NCBI RefSeq assembly: GCF_002019635.1
Contig: NZ_KV917372.1
Coordinates: 744,001-808,000, forward strand
Origin: Metabacillus halosaccharovorans
GTDB taxonomy: Bacteria > Bacillota > Bacilli > Bacillales > Bacillaceae
Direction of reading: 5' to 3'
Length of the DNA: 64,000 bases
Both the position numbers and the translations under genes were made by a program. The notes under the pieces were generated by a model. That model did no database searches and was not told the DNA's origin. It saw only the letters and a program-made list of their open reading frames with translations. This document shows positions 15,953 through 23,849 of the stretch, one piece after another. How positions within the stretch are numbered: the stretch's first letter is position 1; each line of letters starts with the position of its first letter.

Positions 15953-17650
15953 TTAAATTAAATTTTCATATTCTGCTTGTTTATCATTAAACACTACATA
16001 GGCATTTAACATACACGCTAAACCATCTATACGCCTTCTGTGATTTGTACCCTTTACAGGTTGTATAGTGTTGTTCTTTTCGTCAACATGAATAGATGTA
16101 TTTGTTAAACACCATTTTGTAATGGGGTTGTTTTCATAATTTATTCGTTTTTTCTCTAATTCTGCTTTTAATAGCTTCATAGGACTTGATAGGGTTTGTT
16201 TTCCTTGAGCGACTGGTATCATAGACTCTTTACCAAAGAAGTTTTGCATTTCCTCAACCCAATAACGTGCTGACCATCTATCATATCCATTCCAAGGAAT
16301 GTAAACATCATATTCTTGCTGCATTTCTACGAACCATTCTGTCACATATTTATGATGGACTGTATTTCCTTCTGTGGTTCTTAACAAGCCCTTTTCATGC
16401 CATAAATCATATGGAATTTTATCTTCATTTGTTCTTTGTTCTAAAAGATCTTCTGGCAGCCAATACATATGTTTAACATAAATTGAAGGATCATTAGGAA
16501 CTTTGAACATTATGCAAGCTGCTGTTAAATCTACCGTTTGTGATAGATCCGCACCACCAATAGCATAGCGTGGTTTTAATTCTTTTATATCGAATGTATT
16601 TGGATTATTCGCTTCTTCAAAACTCAACCATGCTTCTGTAGATGTTTCTCTGACATTAAAATCTTTTGTTAATAAGTTTTTAACAAGCATCGAGTTAGCT
16701 TTTGCCTTATTAACTTTCGTTTCAAGCTGATCAACCTTTTTTACAGTTCCTAAAGCTGGATTTGCTTTTTTCCACATTGCAGGATCTTGCCATTCGTTTC
16801 TATTATCCAATTCATATATGATCGGAAGATATCTGTCGTCTTTATATCCATCCGGATCATCAAAACCATTCAATAACATTTCCGCTTCTTCATACTTCAT
16901 GTCAAAAACAGATTCACGAATAGTCCCTGCTGTTGTTATCATTATTATTAGAGGTTGTTCTCTCGCACTTGTACCATCAACAATTACGTCATAAAGGTTT
17001 TTATCTCTCCAAGCGTGAACTTCATCCAGAGAAGCTCCATGTACGTTCAAACCATCAAGAGTATCACTATCACTTCCTACTGGTTTAAAAACACTATCGT
17101 TAAAATCAGCATTCAATTCTTTTACTAGAGTTTTAATACGTTTAGACAAAACAGGGCTTTTCTTGACCATTCTCTTTGATTCAGACCATACGATTTTCGC
17201 TTGTTGTTCCTTTGTGGCAACTGCATATATCTCCGCTCCGCCTTCTCCATCTGCAACCTGTAAATATAAACAGATCCCACTAGATAAAGTGGATTTCCCG
17301 TTTTTCCTTGCCACGACCAAAAAGACCTCACGATATTTTCGTGTGCCGTCTATTTTGTGTACAAAACCGAATGTTGCAGCTAAAAATGCATGCTGCCATA
17401 ATTCAAGATCTATAGGAGATCCAGCCCATTTCCCTTTCGAATGCTTACAGAAGTTTTCTATAAATTCAATAGCATGATTGGCTTTTTTAGGACTGTATTC
17501 ATACTCAGATTTATCATCATGAATATCATCAACCAGTTTTTTATAAATCCTTCTTACTTTATCCCCTACAACTTCTTCCCCTGACTCAATTTTTTTGTAG
17601 TAATCAATAATTGGATTATAAGCAAGAGGATATCTCTTTCTAAGCTTCAT
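15953..17650 (-). CDS. Terminase large subunit
   Basis: 565 residues of the Terminase_1 family (PF03354). The ATPase carries VARKNGKSTLSSGI (Walker A-like, about residue 112-125), GSDSDTLDGLNVHGASLDEVHAW (Walker B region) and IITTAGT (coupling motif). The nuclease half contains GGADLSQTVDLTAACIMF, with the first metal-binding Asp. It cuts concatemeric DNA and pumps it into the prohead. Its start overlaps the small subunit stop by 4 bases. Confidence 0.95.
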   Translation of the reverse strand: MKLRKRYPLAYNPIIDYYKKIESGEEVVGDKVRRIYKKLVDDIHDDKSEYEYSPKKANHAIEFIENFCKHSKGKWAGSPIDLELWQHAFLAATFGFVHKIDGTRKYREVFLVVARKNGKSTLSSGICLYLQVADGEGGAEIYAVATKEQQAKIVWSESKRMVKKSPVLSKRIKTLVKELNADFNDSVFKPVGSDSDTLDGLNVHGASLDEVHAWRDKNLYDVIVDGTSAREQPLIIMITTAGTIRESVFDMKYEEAEMLLNGFDDPDGYKDDRYLPIIYELDNRNEWQDPAMWKKANPALGTVKKVDQLETKVNKAKANSMLVKNLLTKDFNVRETSTEAWLSFEEANNPNTFDIKELKPRYAIGGADLSQTVDLTAACIMFKVPNDPSIYVKHMYWLPEDLLEQRTNEDKIPYDLWHEKGLLRTTEGNTVHHKYVTEWFVEMQQEYDVYIPWNGYDRWSARYWVEEMQNFFGKESMIPVAQGKQTLSSPMKLLKAELEKKRINYENNPITKWCLTNTSIHVDEKNNTIQPVKGTNHRRRIDGLACMLNAYVVFNDKQAEYENLI

Positions 17651-18018
17651 TTGTTTTCCACAAACGATTCAAAACCGTCATCATCGTCAGAGGTATCAAC
17701 ATTTAATCCGTCTTTAGGAAGAAGGGCGAAAAGTTTCTCATATGCTGAAGTATATCTATTGATCATAGTGTTATATGACTTTTGGGCAGGGTTTTCTACT
17801 ACCATTCGCTGTGATCCATTAACAAAAGTATAAGTTGCACCTTTGGTTTTAATTGTATCTTCTAAAATTTCAAGAGTTATCGTCATAAAAGCAACTCTTT
17901 CAATTAATCTTTGTACTACCTGTTTCTTATCTTCTTGCAAGTTTTCGAAAATTTTTCTATATCTCTCTATTTCTTCTTTGATTAATTCATCTTGTTTTTT
18001 CTTGCTCAATTTCGCCAT
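17647..18018 (-). CDS. Terminase small subunit (P27 family)
   Basis: 123 residues from ATG 18018, with AAAGGAGGG 8 bases upstream. It is Lys-rich at the start (MAKLSKKKQDELIKEEIERY), then helical with ITLEILEDTIKTKGATYTFVNG and a late YTSAYEKLFALLPKDGL. This is the P27-type layout (PF05119). It recognises the packaging site and recruits the large subunit. The P27 type and a nearby HNH gene are typical of cos-packaging phages. The C-terminus is acidic (DTSDDDDGFESF). Confidence 0.85.
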   Translation of the reverse strand: MAKLSKKKQDELIKEEIERYRKIFENLQEDKKQVVQRLIERVAFMTITLEILEDTIKTKGATYTFVNGSQRMVVENPAQKSYNTMINRYTSAYEKLFALLPKDGLNVDTSDDDDGFESFVENK

Positions 18019-18027
18019 GTTTTTCAC

Positions 18028-18305
18028 CCTCCTTTTTTAAAAAATGACCATCCTTAAACCCCTCTGAAAATTGATCCCCCCCTCATATAAAAAATGACCT
18101 GTGTATTTTTTGAAAGTCCATCCATCGGTTTCCTTGAGGTGGAGTAAAAAATAAAAAATAGGGGGGAGTCCACTTTTTTTGGGTGCCAATTTTCATAAAA
18201 GTATTGTCCTAATGTAAAGCTTTAGTTATCAAAATAATCTTGTGTTGGACTTTTATTATTTAATAAAGTCTCTTTTCTTAATTACTTCTTGAATTAATGC
18301 ACCTG
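18028..18305. other. Non-coding region upstream of terminase; candidate cos/pac region
   Basis: No convincing gene. A 12-base direct repeat TAAAAAATGACC occurs at about 18038-18049 and 18088-18099. Two G/C tracts, CCCCCCCTC near 18075-18083 and AGGGGGGAG near 18162-18170, can pair. HK97-type phages with an adjacent HNH nuclease usually place cos here, just before the small terminase gene. This is inference; the cut site is not visible. Confidence 0.35.
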
Positions 18306-18803
18306 TTACTGCAAGAAGTTTTTTTCTTCTATACTCTTTTTTACTAATACTTTTTCTTTTATAAATTGAAATCCATATAAAAGAAAGGCTTCAACAATAA
18401 AAACATACATTAGTTGAATTTTTTTCATTCGGACTAATGAAGCTACTCCAAATTTTTGCAAGTAATAAACCAACCCATAAGTAAACAATCCATCTACAAC
18501 TAAATTCAGCAGCATATACCTAAGAAATTTTCCGTACGTCCATTTTAAAATCCACATAGAACCGACTAAAAATGGTCCCCACATAAAAGGGATAACCCCT
18601 GACATCTTAGGATGGAGTGTTTCATACCACCACCACCATCTCCTTTTTTTGGCGATAAAATTAACAATCCTAACCACCAAAGAAATAAACAAAGCAGCAG
18701 GAAAAAATCGTTTAAAAGCATCTTTTCCTAACAACGGTACAGAAAACCACGGAATTATCATCAGTAGTAGTAACAATGATTTCGAATACTTCATATATTT
18801 CAT
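18306..18803 (-). CDS. Polytopic membrane protein, cargo between HNH and terminase
   Basis: 165 residues with about four to five hydrophobic segments: about 8-28, 33-50, 70-88, 95-120 and 131-148. A basic/aromatic patch KKRRWWWWYETLHPK (about residues 52-66) sits between helices. I recognise no family with certainty. The gene has its own strong ribosome site (AGGAGG) and non-coding DNA on both sides, and is not needed for packaging, so it is a likely lysogenic-conversion (moron) gene. Superinfection exclusion at the membrane is one possibility, unproven. Confidence 0.6.
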   Translation of the reverse strand: MKYMKYSKSLLLLLMIIPWFSVPLLGKDAFKRFFPAALFISLVVRIVNFIAKKRRWWWWYETLHPKMSGVIPFMWGPFLVGSMWILKWTYGKFLRYMLLNLVVDGLFTYGLVYYLQKFGVASLVRMKKIQLMYVFIVEAFLLYGFQFIKEKVLVKKSIEEKNFLQ

Positions 18804-19030
18804 TTATATATGAACCTCCTATTCAATCCATCAGAAATAATATCCCCAGAATAGGAAAAATATAAAAGTAACACCATCTATAAACTCCATAAAAAAAGAG
18901 ACGAATATTATTTGTCACTTTTTCATTACCTTCTTCAACAAAACTGCTTCGATAGCTCAATAAGAAAACAACATGCTTCTTTAACAGAGCCTAAAAATAA
19001 AAAATACCTCCTGTCTTTAAAAGAACGGTA

Positions 19031-19324
19031 TTAACACCTTTGTACTAGACTTCCATCAGCATCAAACATTAATCCATCAACTACTGGACTGTATTTATCA
19101 TGGTGTTCTTTATTGTGACAATCTTGACAAAGTAGCTCTAAGTTATTGAAATTCAAAGTGATATCAGGATCATTTATGTTCTGTGGTGTAATATATAGTT
19201 TATGGTGAACTATTTTCCCTGTCCCTTGGCATCTTTCGCACAATCCATGTTTTAGATTGAAATAAGACTTTCTGCACTTCTTCCAAGCTGTTGATTGGTA
19301 GAACTTCTTAGCATATTCTTTCAT
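19031..19324 (-). CDS. HNH endonuclease (packaging-associated)
   Basis: 97 residues. It contains CERCQGTGKIVHHK, with the first zinc cysteines and the catalytic HH, the Asn of NNLELLCQDCHNKEHH, and a second CxxC. This is a complete HNH motif with zinc knuckles. In HK97-type phages of Gram-positive bacteria an HNH protein next to terminase is needed for specific cos cleavage together with the terminase large subunit. Separation from terminase by one cargo gene is slightly unusual. Confidence 0.9.
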   Translation of the reverse strand: MKEYAKKFYQSTAWKKCRKSYFNLKHGLCERCQGTGKIVHHKLYITPQNINDPDITLNFNNLELLCQDCHNKEHHDKYSPVVDGLMFDADGSLVQRC

Positions 19325-19344
19325 CCAACCACTTCCCTTTTACT

Positions 19345-19375
19345 AAAAAGACACCATCCATAATTGAATGATGTC
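19345..19375 (-). terminator. Terminator downstream of the NdpA-like/membrane cassette
   Basis: On the minus strand a hairpin from GACATCAT to ATGGTGTC (with a few mismatches) is followed by TTTTTAG. It isolates the upstream two-gene cassette from the HNH/packaging genes. Confidence 0.75.
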
Positions 19376-19466
19376 CTCTTGATATATTTCGTTAATACCA
19401 TATTAGCACCTCTAAAACAAAATGCTCTGCCGTTCTTCTGCCAAATATCTGCCTTTTATCTGACAA

Positions 19467-20945
19467 TCAGATAAAATTACGAAAAATTGATATTAATATG
19501 CTAATAAAATCATTTTTAATAAAAACATAATTAATCAACTTATATTTAATAAAAATATATATAACAAAAACTACCAAGAACAACAAATTAAAAATTAACA
19601 AAGACCAAAAAAGTCTACGTATTGAATTAGTTAACTCTTTATATGGATTTAGAAGGTATATCTTTTTTATTTCCTCTACTTCGCGTTCAGGAATTAATGA
19701 AATTTCATTTATAAAATGATTAAATTGATCCCGTGTAAGTTCAAACCTTTTTTCAGAAGAGTTCTTAGTGATTACGTAAAATACAAATGAAAACACGAAG
19801 AGCACCAATAGAAAAATCAAAACAAAAGATAAACTGATATTCGTTAAAGATCTGAAAATAGTTGTAACTATGATAATCAGAACTGACAGAATGGAAGCTA
19901 CAATTGAATTACTAACTTTATCTGTTTGTTCATATATTACTTTTGAAGCACTCATAGCCTCTTTCAATAACTGGTCTTTGGTCTTAAAAAAATCTTTTAT
20001 ATTGTCCTCAATATAATGATTATAATAATGATTTATTGTCTTCCATATGTTTTCTAACTTATTATCAAATACTGTTATGTTATCCTTATCATTCATATAC
20101 AATGAAATAACTTTTTTTATTATTATGTACTTCTCAGTATATTTTTTTTGTGATATTAAAAACAAAAAAACATGTACCAAAGTTTGATAATTCTTGGTTG
20201 TAAAACCTTTTTCCTTTGACATGTTGATGTTTTTTTCACCTCTGATTACATAAAAATCACCTTCTAACTTATCTGAGAGACAATCTAGCATTGTATAATA
20301 AAACTCATTTCTAATCATATTAATCAAAGGTACTACTTCTTTCATTTGATTATTATCTTTAATGACAAAAGAATAGGGATTATAAATCATTGTTTGGTTT
20401 GACTTCTTATTATTTGACAAATAGAAATCTAAGTGATCTGTTATCTCAGGGTCTAGTTTCTTTAAATGTATAACCTTTTCAGCAATTTCGTTATTAACGT
20501 TCACGAAATTCAATAGTTGCGTTTCAAAATCAATAGTATTTACTACACCAATGTTTAATTTATTCTCTCTGTTAGAATGACTAAAATTCTTTAACGATTC
20601 TATAACAGAATTTTGTTCAAAGAATATCAAATCCAAATTCTCAACTTTTTTAAATGATATTTCTTTTTGAATATCAAGTGTGATGGAATCAATTTCCTCA
20701 ATATGAGTACTTCCTCTTTTCAAATCCTCAATTACATCTTCAAATGGGTCACCAAGAGGATTTAATGAGTAAGTAAAATGATTTATACGTTTCCCTATTG
20801 CTTCAAAGAGGTCTAAAGACAATTTATCACTTAGTGAAATGACAATCATGTTGGTGTCCTCTAGGATTTCATATGGTTTGCCCTTGAGCAAAGCAAGGAT
20901 ATCGATATACTCTTCATATATAGTTAATACATTTACTTCACTCAT
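19467..20945 (-). CDS. Cargo protein with large cytoplasmic part and C-terminal membrane segments
   Basis: 492 residues, not recognised. Residues 1 to about 340 are soluble, with no classical nucleotide-binding motif that I can see. Hydrophobic helices are at about 346-368, 373-396, 442-466 and probably 472-490, so the C-terminal third is membrane embedded. Between helices 2 and 3 is a charged cytoplasmic loop (RFELTRDQFNHFINEISLIPEREVEEIKK). It follows the NdpA-like gene by 16 bases with a Shine-Dalgarno, so they form a two-gene operon bounded by terminators. Low-GC, Asn/Ile-rich codon use differs from the packaging genes. A membrane effector of a defence pair is a reasonable hypothesis. Confidence 0.7.
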   Translation of the reverse strand: MSEVNVLTIYEEYIDILALLKGKPYEILEDTNMIVISLSDKLSLDLFEAIGKRINHFTYSLNPLGDPFEDVIEDLKRGSTHIEEIDSITLDIQKEISFKKVENLDLIFFEQNSVIESLKNFSHSNRENKLNIGVVNTIDFETQLLNFVNVNNEIAEKVIHLKKLDPEITDHLDFYLSNNKKSNQTMIYNPYSFVIKDNNQMKEVVPLINMIRNEFYYTMLDCLSDKLEGDFYVIRGEKNINMSKEKGFTTKNYQTLVHVFLFLISQKKYTEKYIIIKKVISLYMNDKDNITVFDNKLENIWKTINHYYNHYIEDNIKDFFKTKDQLLKEAMSASKVIYEQTDKVSNSIVASILSVLIIIVTTIFRSLTNISLSFVLIFLLVLFVFSFVFYVITKNSSEKRFELTRDQFNHFINEISLIPEREVEEIKKIYLLNPYKELTNSIRRLFWSLLIFNLLFLVVFVIYIFIKYKLINYVFIKNDFISILISIFRNFI

Positions 20946-20961
20946 GGCTCACCTCACCTTT

Positions 20962-22011
20962 TTATTTTACGTCTTTTTTAAATCCTAGAGATTTATCAAT
21001 TGTTATTACCACGTTTTTTTCACTATCAGTTTTTACATTTATTTTCCCTATTACTCCTCGATTAAATCTAAAAAAAACTTGATTTTTTTCGGCTCTATAC
21101 CTTACAACATTATCATCCCTTGTAGCTGTAAATGTTGTCTGATGATCTGGAAACTTTTCTAGATACCCATTAACAAAGTCATTTGAAGAATTTCGGATAA
21201 AAATCTCCCTATCCACCATATCATTAGGAACAGTATTCTCAAAGACATTTCGTATTGAAGTCCTTAATTCAATTCTTGATTCATTTGAAAACTCTCTGTC
21301 AATTGATTCAATTATTTTGTGGGATTCAACATCAGGAAGTATATTTAATACTTTCTCTTTTGCTTCTCTAATTACCTGCCTTGTAATTATCCTATCATTT
21401 AGTAGTTCTTGTGCTTGTAAATATGTTTCGATAAAAAAGCGAGCTGGTTCTCCTTCTTTTTGTTGTTTATCCATTACAAACAAATCCGCTTTTTTGCTAT
21501 CTTCCTCATACTTTGTCTTAATAATTGCACACTTATGTACCCTGTCGTTAGAATCCGGTAGTATATTCTCTAACACCTTGACTGTTAATGTAGAAATATC
21601 AATCTGTACTCCACTTTTAGGATCTAGCTTAATTATAAATATACATGGATCTTCATTGAATTCAACCTCTAATACAAAAAAAGTACCACTACTATTTGAG
21701 CTTGAGTTTTTCATGATTTTAAAAAGATTTTCTGTGAGCTCCTTAGATAGTTTTAAGAATTCTCCATCAGATTTGCTGACTGCATATCTACTTACTTTAG
21801 TTTTTATAGTGGCATCAGTGTCAATAAATTTACAACTTTTAGTCGATTTCCCCTCTCTTGTCTCTAAAAAATGAGTAGTAAAAAAATCAATGATTGTGCC
21901 ATGATCCTCATTTAAAGGAAAAATCTTTTCGGAGACTTTTGGTCCAGATTCCTGCAGATTAAGTGCATTGATTGCTAGTCTTTTTATTTCAATATTTCTT
22001 TTTTCACTCAA
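20962..22011 (-). CDS. NdpA/NA37-like nucleoid-associated protein, cargo
   Basis: 349 residues from a TTG start (GAGGT 6 bases upstream). The layout resembles the 37-kDa nucleoid-associated family (NdpA/YejK, PF04245): an N-terminal strand-helix (IEIKRLAINALNLQ), a central beta sheet (GTFFVLEVEFNEDPCIFIIK), a helical middle (RFFIETYLQAQELLNDR), then a C-terminal beta part (NQVFFRFNRGVIGKINVK). The match is by pattern and is divergent, so the family call is tentative. If correct it binds nucleic acid. It heads a two-gene operon with the membrane protein. A perfect Spo0A-box sequence lies at its promoter. Confidence 0.55.
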   Translation of the reverse strand: MSEKRNIEIKRLAINALNLQESGPKVSEKIFPLNEDHGTIIDFFTTHFLETREGKSTKSCKFIDTDATIKTKVSRYAVSKSDGEFLKLSKELTENLFKIMKNSSSNSSGTFFVLEVEFNEDPCIFIIKLDPKSGVQIDISTLTVKVLENILPDSNDRVHKCAIIKTKYEEDSKKADLFVMDKQQKEGEPARFFIETYLQAQELLNDRIITRQVIREAKEKVLNILPDVESHKIIESIDREFSNESRIELRTSIRNVFENTVPNDMVDREIFIRNSSNDFVNGYLEKFPDHQTTFTATRDDNVVRYRAEKNQVFFRFNRGVIGKINVKTDSEKNVVITIDKSLGFKKDVK

Positions 22012-22044
22012 TTTGATACCTCATTCCATTTATATTCTCCTATT

Positions 22045-22050
22045 AATATA
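22045..22050 (-). promoter_or_regulatory. Candidate extended -10 promoter of the NdpA-like operon
   Basis: On the minus strand TTGGTATATT gives a TGn-extended -10 (TATATT) about 34 bases upstream of the TTG start codon. There is no good -35 hexamer, which suits an activator-dependent promoter. Confidence 0.45.
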
Positions 22051-22075
22051 CCAATTACATACAAATAATTGTTAC

Positions 22076-22085
22076 TTTCGACAAA
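22076..22085 (-). promoter_or_regulatory. Spo0A-box sequence upstream of the NdpA-like operon
   Basis: TTTGTCGAAA on the minus strand matches the 0A-box consensus exactly. It is centred about 42 bases before the transcription start predicted from the extended -10, the usual place for Spo0A activation of sigma-A promoters. Regulation is inferred. Confidence 0.5.
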
Positions 22086-22092
22086 AGCAGAC

Positions 22093-22121
22093 AAAAAATA
22101 CCCCTACAAAAGATAGGGGTA
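22093..22121 (-). terminator. Terminator downstream of arpU-like gene
   Basis: On the minus strand TACCCCTA and TAGGGGTA form a perfect 8-bp stem with a 7-base loop, followed by TTTTTTG. It ends the early operon before the cargo cassette. Confidence 0.9.
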
Positions 22122-22125
22122 TAAG

Positions 22126-22653
22126 TCAATTTTTATATACTTCTATTTTCAATATAAAAGCAAGCTTGTAAAATATTCTCGCTTTTAGTCGATAATACCT
22201 TCTTTCACTAAAACCAATTTCATTATAAACTTCATAATCGAATGTTTCTTCATCTTCTAAGTACCGTTTGTAAATTATCTCTCGTTCCATTTTAGTTAAT
22301 CTATTTACACCACGAATGACCCATTCCAAGTAACGATAACGTTCACGTTCTCTATCCACATTGTCAATCGCTGCATCTTCTGTTGATGAATGAAAAGCAT
22401 TGGTGTTAGATGGTGGGACTAGTGAATAAGTTGCGGTCACTTTGGGAAGTTTCTCATCTGGAACAGTAAGTAAATAAAAACGATATTTTTCAAGTGCAGC
22501 TTCAACTGCCTCTTTTGTTTTTTCACGATCTATTTCAGGAAGCCTAAATGATAACTGATTTCCCACCTTTAGATCCCTCCTATATGATATAATTCTATTG
22601 AGTTGATCAGGAGAAATCTTGATCTTTTTTTGTTTTTTAGATAAGTTCATCAC
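22126..22653 (-). CDS. ArpU-family phage late-gene regulator
   Basis: 175 residues. The C-terminal half carries the ArpU pattern: ERERYRYLEWVIRGVNRLTKMEREIIYKRYL, then NEIGFSERRYYRLKARIFYKLA, a sigma-70 region-4-like helix-turn-helix. ArpU-type proteins (TIGR01637) control late transcription in Gram-positive phages. Location at the end of the early operon fits. The start is uncertain: GTG 22653 or ATG 22650, both overlapping the previous gene. Note that cargo, HNH and a gap separate it from the late genes it should switch on. Confidence 0.85.
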   Translation of the reverse strand: MMNLSKKQKKIKISPDQLNRIISYRRDLKVGNQLSFRLPEIDREKTKEAVEAALEKYRFYLLTVPDEKLPKVTATYSLVPPSNTNAFHSSTEDAAIDNVDRERERYRYLEWVIRGVNRLTKMEREIIYKRYLEDEETFDYEVYNEIGFSERRYYRLKARIFYKLAFILKIEVYKN

Positions 22654-23110
22654 TTTCGCTATCTTCTTTTTCTTCTTCCTCTATCTCTTCATTTTCAGAA
22701 GCTATTTGATCGATTGTAACTTGATCAACATTTGCAACCCCCTCTTTACCAACATTGTATTTAATTCCCTCACGCTGTTCTTCGTTAAAATCATCAATAT
22801 CCATTTGTGATTCTACAATAGTAAGAGTTACATCTGATCCAGCTTTACGATAAAAATTGAATGATTGGTCCGAAGAAGTGTCACCTTTTACAATGAATTC
22901 AAGAACAGTTTTTTTACTATCTTTAGTAGTTTTATTGAATTCACAAGTTAGTTTTTGATCTACTCCTTCAATCTCCAGCTCAACTACTTCTCTCGTAAGC
23001 TTGCTGATTTCTGGTTTCTTTTCATCTTCTCCTTTTACCCAAAATACTACTTGTTCCTTTTTACTGTCTTTAATTTGTTTATTGAAATGTGCTTTTAAAG
23101 TTAATTGCAT
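22637..23110 (-). CDS. Phage hypothetical protein with acidic tail
   Basis: 157 residues. Two similar beta-strand-rich halves are visible: AHFNKQIKDSKKEQVVFWVKG and CEFNKTTKDSKKTVLEFIVKG. This suggests an internal duplication of a ~50-residue unit. The C-terminus is strongly acidic (NEEIEEEEKEDSESDELI). It has a good ribosome site and overlaps arpU by 14-17 bases. No family recognised; possibly a DNA-mimic or single-strand-binding accessory given the acidic tail, which is speculative. Confidence 0.65.
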   Translation of the reverse strand: MQLTLKAHFNKQIKDSKKEQVVFWVKGEDEKKPEISKLTREVVELEIEGVDQKLTCEFNKTTKDSKKTVLEFIVKGDTSSDQSFNFYRKAGSDVTLTIVESQMDIDDFNEEQREGIKYNVGKEGVANVDQVTIDQIASENEEIEEEEKEDSESDELI

Positions 23111-23254
23111 GTTTTTTCTCTCCCTTTTTGTTTTATTATTTCGAATTTTCCTTGAAATGCGAATTAATGTTTATAAATCCATTGAATTTTTCATAGTTCT
23201 TATGTCATAATTAAATTACATAATTATACATTTTTGTGATGAAAAGGGCTTATT

Positions 23255-23422
23255 ATGACAACTTATCAATCCTTAACTAATAAAATTGAATCTTTAAGAA
23301 AATTAATGATTGAGACAGCTAGGATACATGGTCATACATCACCGAAAACTATTAAAATCAGTCAAGAACTAGACATGCTCTTACTTTTAATCATTAAAGA
23401 AAAGAACTCTAAAGACATATAA
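23255..23422 (+). CDS. Spo0E-family aspartyl-phosphate phosphatase (55 aa)
   Basis: ATG at 23255 with AAAGGG upstream; 55 residues. It reads IESLRKLMIETARIHGHTSP, then KTIKISQELDMLLLLI. The helix-loop-helix with SQELDxLL is the signature of Spo0E-like phosphatases (PF09388), which remove phosphate from Spo0A~P and block entry into sporulation. Asp of SQELD is the key catalytic residue in the family. It is the first gene of a rightward island inside the leftward prophage. A phage-borne copy could keep the host from sporulating; this is inference. Confidence 0.85.
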   Translation: MTTYQSLTNKIESLRKLMIETARIHGHTSPKTIKISQELDMLLLLIIKEKNSKDI

Positions 23423-23463
23423 AGTTGCTTATGTGACTGTTTTCACGCGAACTACGAACTATT

Positions 23464-23473
23464 TTTGTCGAAA
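23464..23473 (+). promoter_or_regulatory. Spo0A-box sequence between the Spo0E-like gene and the next small gene
   Basis: TTTGTCGAAA matches the 0A-box consensus exactly, 68 bases before the ATG at 23541. A TATAAT (23519-23524) with GTTACA 17 bases upstream lies between them, though that -10 is close to the start codon. Confidence 0.45.
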
Positions 23474-23540
23474 CCCTTTCATTAATATAGGCAATGTTAC
23501 ATAATTGTTAAATAAACTTATAATTGAAAGGGTAGTTATC

Positions 23541-23702
23541 ATGATTCCAATAGAGCTTATATGTCGTGAACTCAAACGATTAAGGGATGATTATAAGAAA
23601 TGTGAAAATACTGAAATCAAGAAACAGATAAATAGTGATATAGAACTTTTAAGTGAAGCTCTATTTTTGTGTGACCATCCCTCAAAAAATGATAACTCTT
23701 AA
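23541..23702 (+). CDS. Small hypothetical protein, 53 aa
   Basis: Start chosen at ATG 23541 (MIPIELICRELKRLRDDYKK) because GAAAGGG lies 9 bases upstream; an open frame extends to 23505 without a ribosome site. It is helical and charged, ending ELLSEALFLCDHPSKNDNS. No family recognised. Size and location next to the Spo0E-like gene suggest another small regulatory protein, but the SQELD motif is absent. It belongs to the rightward cargo island. Confidence 0.55.
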   Translation: MIPIELICRELKRLRDDYKKCENTEIKKQINSDIELLSEALFLCDHPSKNDNS

Positions 23703-23849
23703 ACAAAACTTACAATTTAACATTTCAATTCGGAAATTACTCTGTGATTTTGAAAAAAAAACTACATTATTTTTTTATCTTTGTAATAAAAAATCCAAAA
23801 AACAAAATACTAAGCATAATTACTTTACTATTTTTATTGGAGGATCGTT

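Noticed and set aside
18804-19030. A minus-strand frame (about 31-46 codons) with a hydrophobic end between the HNH and membrane-protein genes
   Set aside because: Only a weak ribosome site, no family resemblance, and overlapping frames of similar quality; not reported as a gene.
19457-19473. Perfect palindrome TATCTGACAATCAGATA at the end of the 492-aa gene
   Set aside because: Short, overlaps the stop codon, no T run; the real terminator is at 19345-19375.
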